NCBI RefSeq assembly: GCF_001894745.1
Contig: NZ_BBYF01000023.1
Location: forward strand, 1-64,000
From: Paenibacillus sp. NAIST15-1
GTDB taxonomy: Bacteria > Bacillota > Bacilli > Paenibacillales > Paenibacillaceae
Reading direction: 5' to 3'
DNA length: 64,000 bases
In this document: piece by piece, positions 37,511-45,789 of the stretch
Layout of the letters: each line of letters opens with the position of its first letter
Position numbering within the stretch: position 1 is the first letter of the stretch
Notes under the pieces: generated by a model
Told to the model about the DNA's origin: nothing
The model's input: the letters and a program-made list of their open reading frames with translations, nothing else
Databases searched by the model: none
Made by a program: the position numbers and the translations under genes

Positions 37511-39000
37511 GTCGAATACATAAGAGAACAATGTGAACGAGGTGAAAATCATGCTTCATCAGGAAATGGAAGATGGCCGCTATCAGATTGCGGTTGTTGC
37601 TTTAGACGAACTGGTTCCCCAAGATCATTTGGTTCGTAAAATTGAAAAAGTCATCGACTTCTCCTTCATTTACGACTTGGTAAAAGACCTGTACAGCGCA
37701 GATCAGGGTCGGCCCAGCATTGACCCAGTGGTCCTCATTAAGATGGTCTTCATTCAATATCTGTTCGGCATTCGTTCCATGCGCCAAACCATTCGTGAAA
37801 TCGAAACTAATGTGGCTTACCGCTGGTTTCTCGGCTATGACTTTACCCGGTCCATTCCTCATTTCAGTACCTTTGGCAAAAACTATGTGCGTCGCTTCAA
37901 GGATACCGACATTTTCGAGCAGATTTTCAGCCAGATCCTGAAACAGACCTGCCGCCATAATTTAGTGGATCCCTCCGTACTCTTCATCAATGCGACACAC
38001 GTAAAGGCCAACGCTAACAAGAAGAAATACATCAAGCAAATGGTGGAACAAGAGCCGAAAAGGTACCAGACTGAGTTCGAAGCGGAACTGAATCGGGACC
38101 GGGCAATGCACGGAAAGAAGCCACTGCCCCAAAAGTCTGAAGCTGCTGTCAAGGAAGTTAAGGTCAGCACAACCGACCCGGAAAGCGGCTGGTTTGTGAG
38201 AAATGAGAAAGAGCAAACCTTTGCCTATTCGGTGCATGCTGCCTGCGACCGAAATGGCTTTATCCTTGGAACAAAGGTCACAGGAGCTCATGTCCACGAC
38301 AGTAAGATGTTGCTTGAGGTTTTAAAAGAAGTTGCAGATAGCTTTGGCTGCCCCCAAGCGGTAGCTGCAGATGCCGGATACAAGACCCCACACATTTGTA
38401 AAACGTTGCTGGTAAGCAGATTCGCCCCGTTATGCCCTACACCCGTCCACATACGAAGGACGGATTCTTCCGGAAGCATGAATACGTCTATGATGAGCAT
38501 TACGATTGTTATCTCTGTCCGGCTGATCAGGTGTTAATCTATGAGACTACAACCCGGGAAGGATATAAGCAATACCGTTCGAATCCGAGTATTTGCAGAA
38601 ATTGCCCGTTACGGAGCCAGTGCACGGAGAGCAAAGACGTGATCAAGCGAGTGACCCGTCATGTCTGGGCGAGGTATGTGGAAGAGGTTGACCATCTTAG
38701 GCACACACCGGATAACAAGCAGTTATATGCTAAACGAAAAGAAACGATTGAACGTGTCTTCGCCGATCTCAAAGAAAAGCATGACATGCGATGGATCACT
38801 TTACGAGGACTTCAAAAAGTGGCCTTGCAGACGATGCTTGTTTTCAGTGCCATGAACCTCAAAAAACTGGCGAATTGGATGTGGAGGAAAAAAGGACCTT
38901 TCTCTATTTTCAAGCTCTGAAAACCATTTTTTTGAAAAAATGCCCCGGTTACACATGTAACCTGAGGCATTTGTCGACAGTCTGAAAGCACCTAAAGGTG
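37505..39000 (+). mobile_element. IS1182-like insertion sequence (ends approximate)
   Basis: The transposase is of IS1182 type. TGTCGA occurs near both edges (about 37509 and, inverted, 38971-38979), each next to a hairpin terminator, but clear terminal inverted repeats and a target duplication could not be set by eye. It separates the siderophore regulator from a group of unrelated small genes. Confidence 0.6.
37551..38920 (+). pseudogene. IS1182-type transposase, frameshifted
   Basis: From ATG 37551 (GAGGTG upstream) the frame runs MLHQEMEDGRYQIAVVALDELVP, RPSIDPVVLIKMVFIQYLFG and VAADAGYKTPHICKTLL. After CTG at 38409-38411 a base is missing and the protein continues in another frame (IRPVMPYTRPHTKDGFFRKH, then CRNCPLRSQC and ERVFADLKEKH to 38920). 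The domain set is otherwise complete (DUF772-like N-terminus, DDE core, C-terminal DDE_6 part). No slippery sequence is found at the break, so loss of function is likelier than programmed frameshifting. Confidence 0.85.
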
Positions 39001-39008
39001 CTTTTTTT
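38987..39008. terminator. Terminator between IS and secreted-protein gene
   Basis: AGCACCT and AGGTGCT around AA, then seven T. A second hairpin with GGTTAC/GTAACC arms lies just left (38941-38969). Confidence 0.75.
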
Positions 39009-39019
39009 ATTAATAACAT

Positions 39020-39472
39020 CTAACTGCGAGTGTCTATTACCAGTCTGTACGGTGTGTTAGGATCATAATCCGAAGGGTATCTCCCTCGCACTAATACATA
39101 CACGTCTTCACCCGGATTAATAGTGGTTGTCAGAAAACGCGTTATTGCAGGACTATTGCCCTCATCTTTGAACGAAATAACTTGTCCGTCATTTTTGAAT
39201 ACAATAAACATCAGATCATACGTTCCACCACTATTAGGTGGGATAAATAACGCTGCTACTGTACGCATGCCTGGAGTAGTGTTCTTTACATGGTAGAAAT
39301 CAAGATCATCGGGAGCGTCGAGGTAACCGCCATGCTCATGCACATAGCCAAGGTCAACCTCAATTGCAGTATCAAAGGTATCTGCAACACCTTTTTGCGC
39401 AAAAGCAGATGGTGCAAAAGTTAGTAGTAGCACGGAAGTAATCAAGGCTGTTATTACTTTTCTTATTCTCAT
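39020..39472 (-). CDS. Small secreted beta protein (PPC-like)
   Basis: 150 residues from the ATG at 39472, nine bases after GGAGG; an ATG two codons earlier is too close to that site. A signal peptide (IRKVITALITSVLLLTFAPSAFA) is followed by a single beta domain: DTFDTAIEVDLGYVHEHGGYLDAPDDLDFYHVKN and GEDVYVLVRGRYPSDYDPNTPYRLVI. The pattern of a D-x-D-F-Y pair and a closing Y-R-L-x-I strand recalls bacterial pre-peptidase C-terminal (PPC) domains. It is probably released to the medium or wall. The function is unknown. Confidence 0.65.
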   Translation of the reverse strand: MRIRKVITALITSVLLLTFAPSAFAQKGVADTFDTAIEVDLGYVHEHGGYLDAPDDLDFYHVKNTTPGMRTVAALFIPPNSGGTYDLMFIVFKNDGQVISFKDEGNSPAITRFLTTTINPGEDVYVLVRGRYPSDYDPNTPYRLVIDTRS

Positions 39473-39814
39473 AAACATTCGCCTCCAAATGCAATATGAG
39501 TCGGCCGAACTCTTAACAAAATATTACCAATTAATCAACCTTCTGGTATATAGTGCGATAGGACTAATATTTTGTCGGTTATTAAACATTAATGTAATAT
39601 TCTATAAAGAAAACTTAATCTAAGTGGATTGTGGACATAGCGAGGGTGTAAAATAGAGTATGCCTTTCTCAGTTACTTATATTACTGTTGCTCCAGAATA
39701 AATGTAGTGACTTGTACACATAAAGAATCGGTGATATGAAAGAGCGTTCGAACATTCGGAATACAGGGGCTCGGTACACAAAAAGCCCCGTTCAATTGGC
39801 GGCAGCTTCTTTAA
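39473..39814. other. 342-bp spacer without a gene
   Basis: AT-rich, holding the promoter region of the secreted protein. No ORF or hairpin of note up to the orphan CRISPR repeat. Confidence 0.4.
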
Positions 39815-39844
39815 ACTTCAATTCCTCATAGGTACGTTCAATAC
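39815..39844 (-). CRISPR. Orphan single CRISPR repeat
   Basis: ACTTCAATTCCTCATAGGTA followed by CGTTCAATAC: one repeat of the array family, 20 kb from array 9 and with no spacer or second repeat. It is followed by a class B leader piece with the palindrome, so it is a genuine relic or seed array, not a chance match. Confidence 0.85.
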
Positions 39845-39945
39845 CCCAAAAATGCCGTCACTACGCCCATTCTAACAAACAGTCTCCTTTGTATAATTAG
39901 TCGTCGATCCCCAAGACTTTTTACGCTATTGGAGGTCGACGACAA
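39845..39945 (-). promoter_or_regulatory. Shortened CRISPR leader with palindrome
   Basis: Begins CCCAAAAATGCCGTCACTACGCCCATTCTAAC-like, as in class B leaders, but the middle is deleted so that the palindrome (39900-39943, arms GTCGTCGATCCCC and GGAGGTCGACGAC) starts only about 55 bases from the repeat. Confidence 0.7.
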
Positions 39946-40102
39946 GTTTTTACGTATACTAAGATTTATCGTCACCTTTATGATTTCTCTTTTCAATATT
40001 ATAATATAGAACCATAGTAGCATACATAAATCAGTTCCTTCATCGTTCTATTAGAAAAAAATGCGGTTGAACTGATGGCAAAAGTGTGAATGGAGGGGCA
40101 AC

Positions 40103-40801
40103 ATGAAAGTAATTGGTTTGCTTGGCGGAATGAGTTGGGAGTCTTCGGTTGAATATTATCGGATAATTAATGAAGAGGTAAAAAGAAAACTGGGAGGGCT
40201 GCATTCAGCGAAATGCCTTCTATACAGTGTTGATTTTGATGAAATCGAACAGTACCAAGCAGAAGGAAATTGGGAAAAAGCCGGTGAAGTATTAGCTAAC
40301 GCTGCTCGCTCTTTGGAGAAAGGAGGAGCCAATTTTATCGTTATTTGTACAAATACGATGCACAAAGTTATAGATGATATCCGATCCAAAATCAATATCC
40401 CCATTGTACATATAGCAGATGCAACGGCAAATCGAATTAAAGAAAAAGGGCTTCGAACCATTGGGTTACTTGGCACCAAATATACGATGGAGCAGGATTT
40501 CTATAAATCCCGCTTAGAGCTGAATGGGATAAAAGTTATTGTACCGAATGCCGATGAAAGAGAACTTATCAATAAGATTATTTATGAAGAATTATGTTTG
40601 GGAAAAATTCATCAAGAATCAAGGGACTACTATAAAAAAGTGATCCAGGGGTTAATTGAATTAGGAGCAGAAGGAATTATATTAGGTTGTACAGAGATTG
40701 GATTATTGGTAAAGCCGGAGGATTCCAAAGTGCCTGTATTTGATACAACCTATATACATGCTGTTGAAGCTGTAAATTTATCTCTAAATAAGGGACAATA
40801 A
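40103..40801 (+). CDS. Aspartate/glutamate racemase family protein
   Basis: 232 residues, YgeA/aspartate racemase type, cofactor independent. Starts MKVIGLLGGMSWESSVEYYR. The two catalytic cysteines are in FIVICTNTMHK (Cys82) and IILGCTEIGLL (near residue 197). It interconverts L- and D-aspartate or a related amino acid. GGAGGGGCAAC lies just before the ATG. It is a single gene with its own terminator; no D-amino-acid pathway gene is adjacent. Confidence 0.92.
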   Translation: MKVIGLLGGMSWESSVEYYRIINEEVKRKLGGLHSAKCLLYSVDFDEIEQYQAEGNWEKAGEVLANAARSLEKGGANFIVICTNTMHKVIDDIRSKINIPIVHIADATANRIKEKGLRTIGLLGTKYTMEQDFYKSRLELNGIKVIVPNADERELINKIIYEELCLGKIHQESRDYYKKVIQGLIELGAEGIILGCTEIGLLVKPEDSKVPVFDTTYIHAVEAVNLSLNKGQ

Positions 40802-40910
40802 AAGACAATAAAATAGCCATATCCCTGGAATGTTATGAACTGGTGGAAGCCTTTCTCAAAGTAGCAACTCTCAATCGGATATGAAGTCCATCTCGTTGAT
40901 GGAATTACCT

Positions 40911-40945
40911 AAGCCTTAGTCAATTGACTAGGGCTTCTTCCTTTC
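40911..40945 (+). terminator. Terminator after the racemase gene
   Basis: AAGCCTTAGTCAA and TTGACTAGGGCTT pair over 13 positions with one mismatch, then a CTTCCTTTC tail. Confidence 0.65.
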
Positions 40946-41031
40946 ATGAACTCGAATATGTAGTTTACAATTCAATACTTCGATGCAACAATCTCTCCCA
41001 CACTCACGTTATGTAGAATGAGGTGATGTGA

Positions 41032-41583
41032 ATGAAAAAATCAATCATGCTGCCACTGGTATGGGTAAGCACGCTTATTTTTCTAGTCGGCAGTACGCAA
41101 AGCGCATATGCGGCCAACCAGCAGCAGTCGCAATCGAAGCATCAAGTTCAACAAATCAAACCGTTGCCCGCCAAGGGCAAGGATAAAAAGGAATCGAAGC
41201 CTGCATTGCAAACTACTTTATCAACCGAGAAAAAGAAAGACCGCCTGCTCATTCATATGAAACTCCGCAACACGTCTGGCAAAGATATTACTCTCTCTTA
41301 CAGCTCACAAAAATATGAAATCATCGTTAACAATGAAAACAATGAAGAAGTGTTCAACTGGTCTGACAACAAAGCATTCACGCAAGAACTGATCATCCAT
41401 GATTTGAAAAAGGATGGTGAGCTATCGTTTACAGCGGAATGGAATCTCAAGGACAAGGCGAAAAAGAAGGCACCGAAAGGACGGTACACCGTTCAGGTAA
41501 AGATGTTAGTAGATGTCACTTCTGATACTGATTCCTCAGCTTCTCCGAAATTGATTGCCAGTACGATCGTTGAGCTAAAATAA
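41032..41583 (+). CDS. Secreted BsuPI-domain protein
   Basis: 183 residues: signal peptide to about 27 (LIFLVGSTQSAYA), a Lys/Gln-rich linker to about 60, then an immunoglobulin-like domain, LQTTLSTEKKKDRLLIHMKLRNTSGKDITLSYSS, EIIVNNENNEEVFNWSDNKAFTQ and KGRYTVQVKMLV. This matches the BsuPI family, named after an intracellular proteinase inhibitor of B. subtilis; here it is exported. Inhibitor activity is not shown by any motif. GAGGTGATGTGA lies upstream. Confidence 0.8.
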   Translation: MKKSIMLPLVWVSTLIFLVGSTQSAYAANQQQSQSKHQVQQIKPLPAKGKDKKESKPALQTTLSTEKKKDRLLIHMKLRNTSGKDITLSYSSQKYEIIVNNENNEEVFNWSDNKAFTQELIIHDLKKDGELSFTAEWNLKDKAKKKAPKGRYTVQVKMLVDVTSDTDSSASPKLIASTIVELK

Positions 41584-41631
41584 ACCTTATCAATGATTCG
41601 AAGTTCCCCAAAAAAGTGAGAAAAATAAAAG

Positions 41632-41690
41632 CACCTTCTGATGAGTGTTCTTATCGCAAGATAAAACATAATCTTGAAGGTGTTTTCGTG
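41632..41690 (+). terminator. Terminator after the BsuPI-domain gene
   Basis: CACCTTC (41632-41638) and GAAGGTG (41676-41682) enclose an inner TTATC/GATAA hairpin, followed by TTTTCGTG. Confidence 0.6.
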
Positions 41691-41850
41691 CTGTGCTGGA
41701 TCTAAATTTCTTCCCATCTTCTATTTGTCGGCGTTTCTCGTTAACTTTTCATGGTATACGGTGGCAGCAATAACAAGAAAGAGACTAACATCAACCATCC
41801 TATCCCCCATTGCAATATGATAATATTGTTAACAGGAGAAGGAGGCATCT

Positions 41851-42741
41851 ATGAAGAAACTATACATACCTTTCCTGCTTTTGGTCGTATTGCTGACAGC
41901 TTGCACACCAACAAGTACGGAAACTCAAGGAAACATCCAGAAAGAGAAGCCTAAGCAAGAGAAGCCTAAGGCGCAATCGTCAGACGTATTGAAAGTATAT
42001 TATCTGGACGTTGGTCAGGGAGATTCAACCCTAATTCGCACGCCCAAAGGTCAGCATGTCTTAATTGACGGTGGGGACAACAGTCAAGGTGAGAACGTGG
42101 TCAAATATTTGAAACAGTACGGGGTTAAACAACTTGACGCAGTCATAGCCACTCACCCTGACGCCGATCATATTGGTGGTCTGGATACCGTGCTTAATGC
42201 GATTCCAGCCAAATCCGTATATGCGCCCAGAGTATCTCACACAACGAAGACCTATGAGGATTTCCTTGTAGCGGTCAAAAAGCAAAAACTCAAGATCAAA
42301 TCCGCAAAAGCAGGGGTCGAGCTCCCGCTCGATGGCGTACAAGCTGAGTTCCTTGCTCCAGTCGGAGACTACGGGAAGGACTTGAATGCATGGAGCGCAG
42401 TTCTTAAGGTTACATACAAAAATACATCGTACTTATTCTCTGGGGACGCTGAGCGTAAAAGCGAAACCGACATGGTCAACAGCGGTGCGAATTTAAAAGC
42501 AGATGTATACAAAGTCGGCCACCATGGGTCGGATACGTCTACCTCAGCTGAGTTCCTAAAAGCAATTCATCCAACGTATGCGGTAATCAGCGTTGGCAAG
42601 GATAACAAATATAATCATCCGAAAGATGTCATCATGAAACGCCTCAAGAAAGCCAATGTCAAAGTGTTCCGAACTGATAAAGAGGGCACTGTCATTTCAA
42701 TAAGTGACGGAAAATCAATAACATTTGAGAAGGCGAGGTAA
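41851..42741 (+). CDS. ComEC/Rec2-like metallo-beta-lactamase lipoprotein
   Basis: 296 residues. A lipoprotein signal LLLVVLLTACTPTS puts it on the outer face of the membrane. The MBL domain starts LKVYYLDVGQGDSTLIRTPKGQHVLIDGG and has the metal motif THPDADHIGG, YLFSGDAE and KVGHHGSDTS. This is the soluble catalytic part found at the end of ComEC, without its channel. Such enzymes may cut nucleic acid or other phosphodiesters outside the cell; the true substrate is unknown. AGGAGAAGGAGG lies before the ATG. The DUF3006 gene follows after 5 bp. Confidence 0.88.
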   Translation: MKKLYIPFLLLVVLLTACTPTSTETQGNIQKEKPKQEKPKAQSSDVLKVYYLDVGQGDSTLIRTPKGQHVLIDGGDNSQGENVVKYLKQYGVKQLDAVIATHPDADHIGGLDTVLNAIPAKSVYAPRVSHTTKTYEDFLVAVKKQKLKIKSAKAGVELPLDGVQAEFLAPVGDYGKDLNAWSAVLKVTYKNTSYLFSGDAERKSETDMVNSGANLKADVYKVGHHGSDTSTSAEFLKAIHPTYAVISVGKDNKYNHPKDVIMKRLKKANVKVFRTDKEGTVISISDGKSITFEKAR

Positions 42742-42746
42742 CAACA

Positions 42747-42965
42747 TTGATTCAAGGGGTAATCGACCAGATTGAATGTGATATCGTAACCATTGAAGTA
42801 GAAGATGGACATACCATCGAATATCCGAAGCATCTGCTCCCCGCAGAAGCTGAGGTTGGAGATGTTGTTCATATTGTCGGAAATGTAATCACGATTGACA
42901 AACAAGCTACAGAAGAACGCAGAAAAGAAGTCGACCAGCTGATGGATGAGTTATTCGAAGACTAA
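42747..42965 (+). CDS. DUF3006 protein
   Basis: 72 residues from a TTG (GGCGAGG upstream). IQGVIDQIECDIVTIEVEDGHTIEYPKHLLPAEAEVGDVVHI is a small OB/SH3-like beta fold typical of DUF3006, followed by a charged helix. DUF3006 genes commonly sit next to ComEC-like MBL genes, as here, with a 5-bp gap, so co-function is likely though unproven. Confidence 0.88.
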   Translation: MIQGVIDQIECDIVTIEVEDGHTIEYPKHLLPAEAEVGDVVHIVGNVITIDKQATEERRKEVDQLMDELFED

Positions 42966-43023
42966 TCATTTGCTTTCACAATATGCAACCATAGAATAGA
43001 AAACGGACTGCGATAACCTGCAA

Positions 43024-43075
43024 GCATCCTTAGCCTGGGATAGATATTCCCCTGCTAAGGATGCTTTTTCTTTTG
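43024..43075 (+). terminator. Terminator of the MBL-DUF3006 unit
   Basis: GCATCCTTAGC (43024-43034) and GCTAAGGATGC (43054-43064) form a perfect 11-bp stem, followed by TTTTTCTTTT. Confidence 0.85.
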
Positions 43076-43365
43076 CCATGAATACGGGAACGATGAGACT
43101 TAATCTCTCACATATAAGCTGTATAATCTGTATATAAGTATTAATCTCCTTAGTCTATTCATTTCATAGTACCCTGCTGCACAAATTTGTGCTCTCGTTC
43201 GTAAAAAGCTAAGAAATGATTGATCACCGCCACATAAATGGGTGTAGCTTACACATCCATTTTGCTCAGTCGGTTTCGGACTTGCCAGCATACTCTAGTA
43301 AATGTAGTAAATGTCGTGTAGAAAAGAAAAGTGCTTCATACAGCTATTCCCTACTAATAAAAACA
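43076..43365. other. 290-bp spacer without a gene
   Basis: Nothing coding is convincing. One imperfect inverted repeat, AAATGGGTGTA with TACACATCCATTT (about 43236-43262), is of unknown role. Confidence 0.35.
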
Positions 43366-43390
43366 GCCTTGCTTCATCAGCAAGGCATAA
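43366..43390 (-). terminator. Terminator of the YjcZ-like gene
   Basis: GCCTTGC and GCAAGGC with a 7-base loop; on the minus strand it is followed by TGTTTTTATT. Confidence 0.75.
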
Positions 43391-43443
43391 CACGATGATG
43401 TCGATCATTGAAGTCGGTAACGATATTGTTCAATCCTATCGTA

Positions 43444-43560
43444 TTATATAGAGCAAGAGCACAAGATGATAACCAACAAGATAAACAGAACTAAGATTGC
43501 GCCTGTGCTCGTAAAGCCTCCAAATCCACAGCTTCCACAGCTTCCAGCAAATTCACCCAT
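43444..43560 (-). CDS. YjcZ-family small membrane peptide
   Basis: 38 residues, MGEFAGSCGSCGFGGFTSTG followed by AILVLFILLVIILCSCSI. A glycine-rich head and a single C-terminal membrane helix ending shortly after make it a YjcZ/SscA-type peptide, small proteins of spore-forming bacteria often made during sporulation. GGAGGT lies seven bases before the ATG. The four cysteines (two in CGSCG, two near the end) are unusual for the family, which normally has Tyr-Gly repeats. Confidence 0.8.
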   Translation of the reverse strand: MGEFAGSCGSCGFGGFTSTGAILVLFILLVIILCSCSI

Positions 43561-43739
43561 TGAGATGACCTCCTTTCGCTAGGTACACAACATAGTATGA
43601 TGCAGCACAAGGATAGACACGGCGCTTTGCCCATGCAGAAATAATTAGGCATTCACATAAGACAAGCAGCGTTTGTCCCTTAGCAAGACCCCTGTACTCT
43701 TTTCTTCTGTAACCAACAGAGCCAAGAAGCAAGCACAAA

Positions 43740-43766
43740 TACCGCCAACGAAATTCGTTGGCGGTA
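43740..43766 (-). terminator. Perfect inverted repeat after the sugar ABC operon
   Basis: TACCGCCAACGAA and TTCGTTGGCGGTA, a 13-bp perfect stem around one base. On the minus strand the tail is TTTGTG, so termination is likely but not strong. Confidence 0.65.
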
Positions 43767-43818
43767 CTGTTGTGTATATTGCAAGTAAGCATAGCTGCCT
43801 TTCCGACTCTACCCACTG

Positions 43819-44712
43819 TTACCCCTTCACTGCTCCTGCCAGCATCCCCTTCATAATCTGCTCTTGGAAGATCAGGTACATAATGATCGTCGGAACGACC
43901 GACAGGCTGAGTGCTGCAAGGGTCAGACTGTAGTCCGTACCGTAGCCATCCGCGAAGATGGAGAGGCTGAGCGGCAATGTCTTCAGCAGCGGATTGCTAA
44001 TGAAGACGAGCGGGAATGCGAAGTCGTTCCAGAAGCGCAGGAAGCCAAGTACAGACACGGTTGCGAGCGCCGGCATCGACAGCGGCAAAATAACCCGCAA
44101 GAAGATCCCTGTATATCCTGCACCATCGATCAACGCCGCTTCCTCCAGTTCTTTCGGGAAGGAGGTCATATACGCGGACAGGACAAATATCGCAACTGGC
44201 AGTTCAAATGCCGTATAAGGCAGTACAAGCGCCGCATAGGTGTCGAGAATGGACATTTGCTTCATCATAATGAACAGTGGAACCAGTGTACTATGAATCG
44301 GAATGAGCATCCCGAGCAGGAACAATCCCATGATGTACGGCTTCCACTTAAACTTGAATCGTGACAATACAAAGGCTGCAAGTGCGCCGATCAGCAGGGT
44401 GGACACGAGTGAAATTACCGTAACAGCCAGAGAATTGCCGAAGGCAACATTCATGCTCGCTACATCCCATGCTCGAACGAAGTTATCCCATCTCCACTCG
44501 CTTGGCATGCCAAATGGAGAGGAGAAAAACTCTTCGTTGCTCTTGAAGCTGCTGATGAACAGCCATAGCAATGGATACAGGGTCAATAATGCATACAGGG
44601 TTAGCAGCAACCAGACCAGTCCAGCTACCCCCTGCTTCCACACCCGGTTGGAAGCGCGTCTCCTTGTAGAGGAAGGCATGCGGCCAAGCTGTTGAACGGG
44701 TTGGTTCCCCAT
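43819..44712 (-). CDS. Sugar ABC permease (MalG/YtcP-like)
   Basis: 297 residues with six hydrophobic segments, a CUT1-type inner-membrane permease. The EAA loop ELEEAALIDGAGYTGIFLRVILPLSMPAL (about 185-213) docks to the ATPase, and the N-terminal LLTLYALLTLYPLLWLFISSFKSNEEFF is the typical first segment. It pairs with the permease at 44825. The operon has no ATPase gene; such systems usually borrow a shared MsmX-type ATPase. The 111-bp gap to the previous gene has no terminator. Confidence 0.92.
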   Translation of the reverse strand: MGNQPVQQLGRMPSSTRRRASNRVWKQGVAGLVWLLLTLYALLTLYPLLWLFISSFKSNEEFFSSPFGMPSEWRWDNFVRAWDVASMNVAFGNSLAVTVISLVSTLLIGALAAFVLSRFKFKWKPYIMGLFLLGMLIPIHSTLVPLFIMMKQMSILDTYAALVLPYTAFELPVAIFVLSAYMTSFPKELEEAALIDGAGYTGIFLRVILPLSMPALATVSVLGFLRFWNDFAFPLVFISNPLLKTLPLSLSIFADGYGTDYSLTLAALSLSVVPTIIMYLIFQEQIMKGMLAGAVKG

Positions 44713-44824
44713 GTTCCTCTCCTCCTATCTTCTTGGACTTATAAGTGGTAACCATCGAAGCATGATCGTGTCTGATCAAAAATCCGCTCCTATGTTACTC
44801 ATCATGTTCGAGTCCTTCCTCTAC

Positions 44825-45712
44825 TTAGAGCGCATCCTTCTTCCGATTCATCAGCAATTGACTGACTACAATCAGGATTAAGCTTAGAATGACAATAGAT
44901 GTCGATACGGCACTTCCATACCCATATCGGAAAATATTGAATGTGTTATTGTACATATACGTGGCCAGAAGCTCGGTTGAGTGTGCCGGACCACCATGCG
45001 TCATGATAAAGATGAGATCGAATGCCTTCAAACTTCCCGAGATGCAAAGAATAACAGCCACCTTAATCATGCCCCAAATCATCGGCAGTGTAATGAGGGA
45101 CAGCTTCTTCCACCCTTCAGCACCATCCAGCTTGGCCGCATCATTCACTTCGCTCGGAATATTTTGCAATGCTGCGATAAATAAGATTAGATACGGCCCG
45201 ATATTACTCCATATGATCGGCGGTCCAATCGACAGCATTGCCACCTTCGGATCGGACAGCCAGCCGAGCTTCCAAGAAGACAGTCCGAGCGAATCCAGAA
45301 GGAAGTTCAATATCCCGATCTGAGGATGATAGATATATCCCCATACTAAGCCGATCACGACCGAGGACAGCACCATCGGCATGAATACCGAAGCGCGGAT
45401 GAACTTCTCGAACCAGCGATTGCGCACGAGCAGCAGCGCCAGCAGCAAGGCAATTGGAACTTGACCGAATACAGAATAAGCCACGATATACAGATTGTTG
45501 CGGAATGAACCCCAGAAGATTGGATCGCTTAGAACTTCTATATAATTTTTCAATCCAATGAACTTCATATCGCCCATGCCTTTCCAGCTAAACAGGCCAT
45601 AATACGATGACCAAATCACCGGAATGACGACGAACACCAAATAAATAAGAAGCGCGGGCAGCAAGCCAAGCATGATAAACATCCGCGCTCGCGATGCAGC
45701 GGTCATAGTCAT
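44825..45712 (-). CDS. Sugar ABC permease (MalF/UgpA-like)
   Basis: 295 residues with six hydrophobic segments. N-terminal LLPALLIYLVFVVIPVIWSSYYGLFSW and the EAA loop EVNDAAKLDGAEGWKKLSLITLPMIW (about 188-213) are typical of the first CUT1 permease. It forms the channel with the 43819 product. It lies 77 bp after the binding-protein gene. Confidence 0.92.
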   Translation of the reverse strand: MTMTAASRARMFIMLGLLPALLIYLVFVVIPVIWSSYYGLFSWKGMGDMKFIGLKNYIEVLSDPIFWGSFRNNLYIVAYSVFGQVPIALLLALLLVRNRWFEKFIRASVFMPMVLSSVVIGLVWGYIYHPQIGILNFLLDSLGLSSWKLGWLSDPKVAMLSIGPPIIWSNIGPYLILFIAALQNIPSEVNDAAKLDGAEGWKKLSLITLPMIWGMIKVAVILCISGSLKAFDLIFIMTHGGPAHSTELLATYMYNNTFNIFRYGYGSAVSTSIVILSLILIVVSQLLMNRKKDAL

Positions 45713-45789
45713 CTATCCTTTTCTTTTGTTAGGCTGCATGATCCCAATACGTAAGTAGGGTCAGTAATGGCCTTACGTCCAAACACAAG

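Noticed and set aside
38400-38440. Programmed frameshift in the IS transposase
   Set aside because: No slippery heptamer or stimulating stem is visible; a one-base loss explains it.
43553-43816. 87-codon minus frame between the YjcZ-like gene and the sugar permease
   Set aside because: It covers a terminator stem and has no signal, domain or ribosome site.
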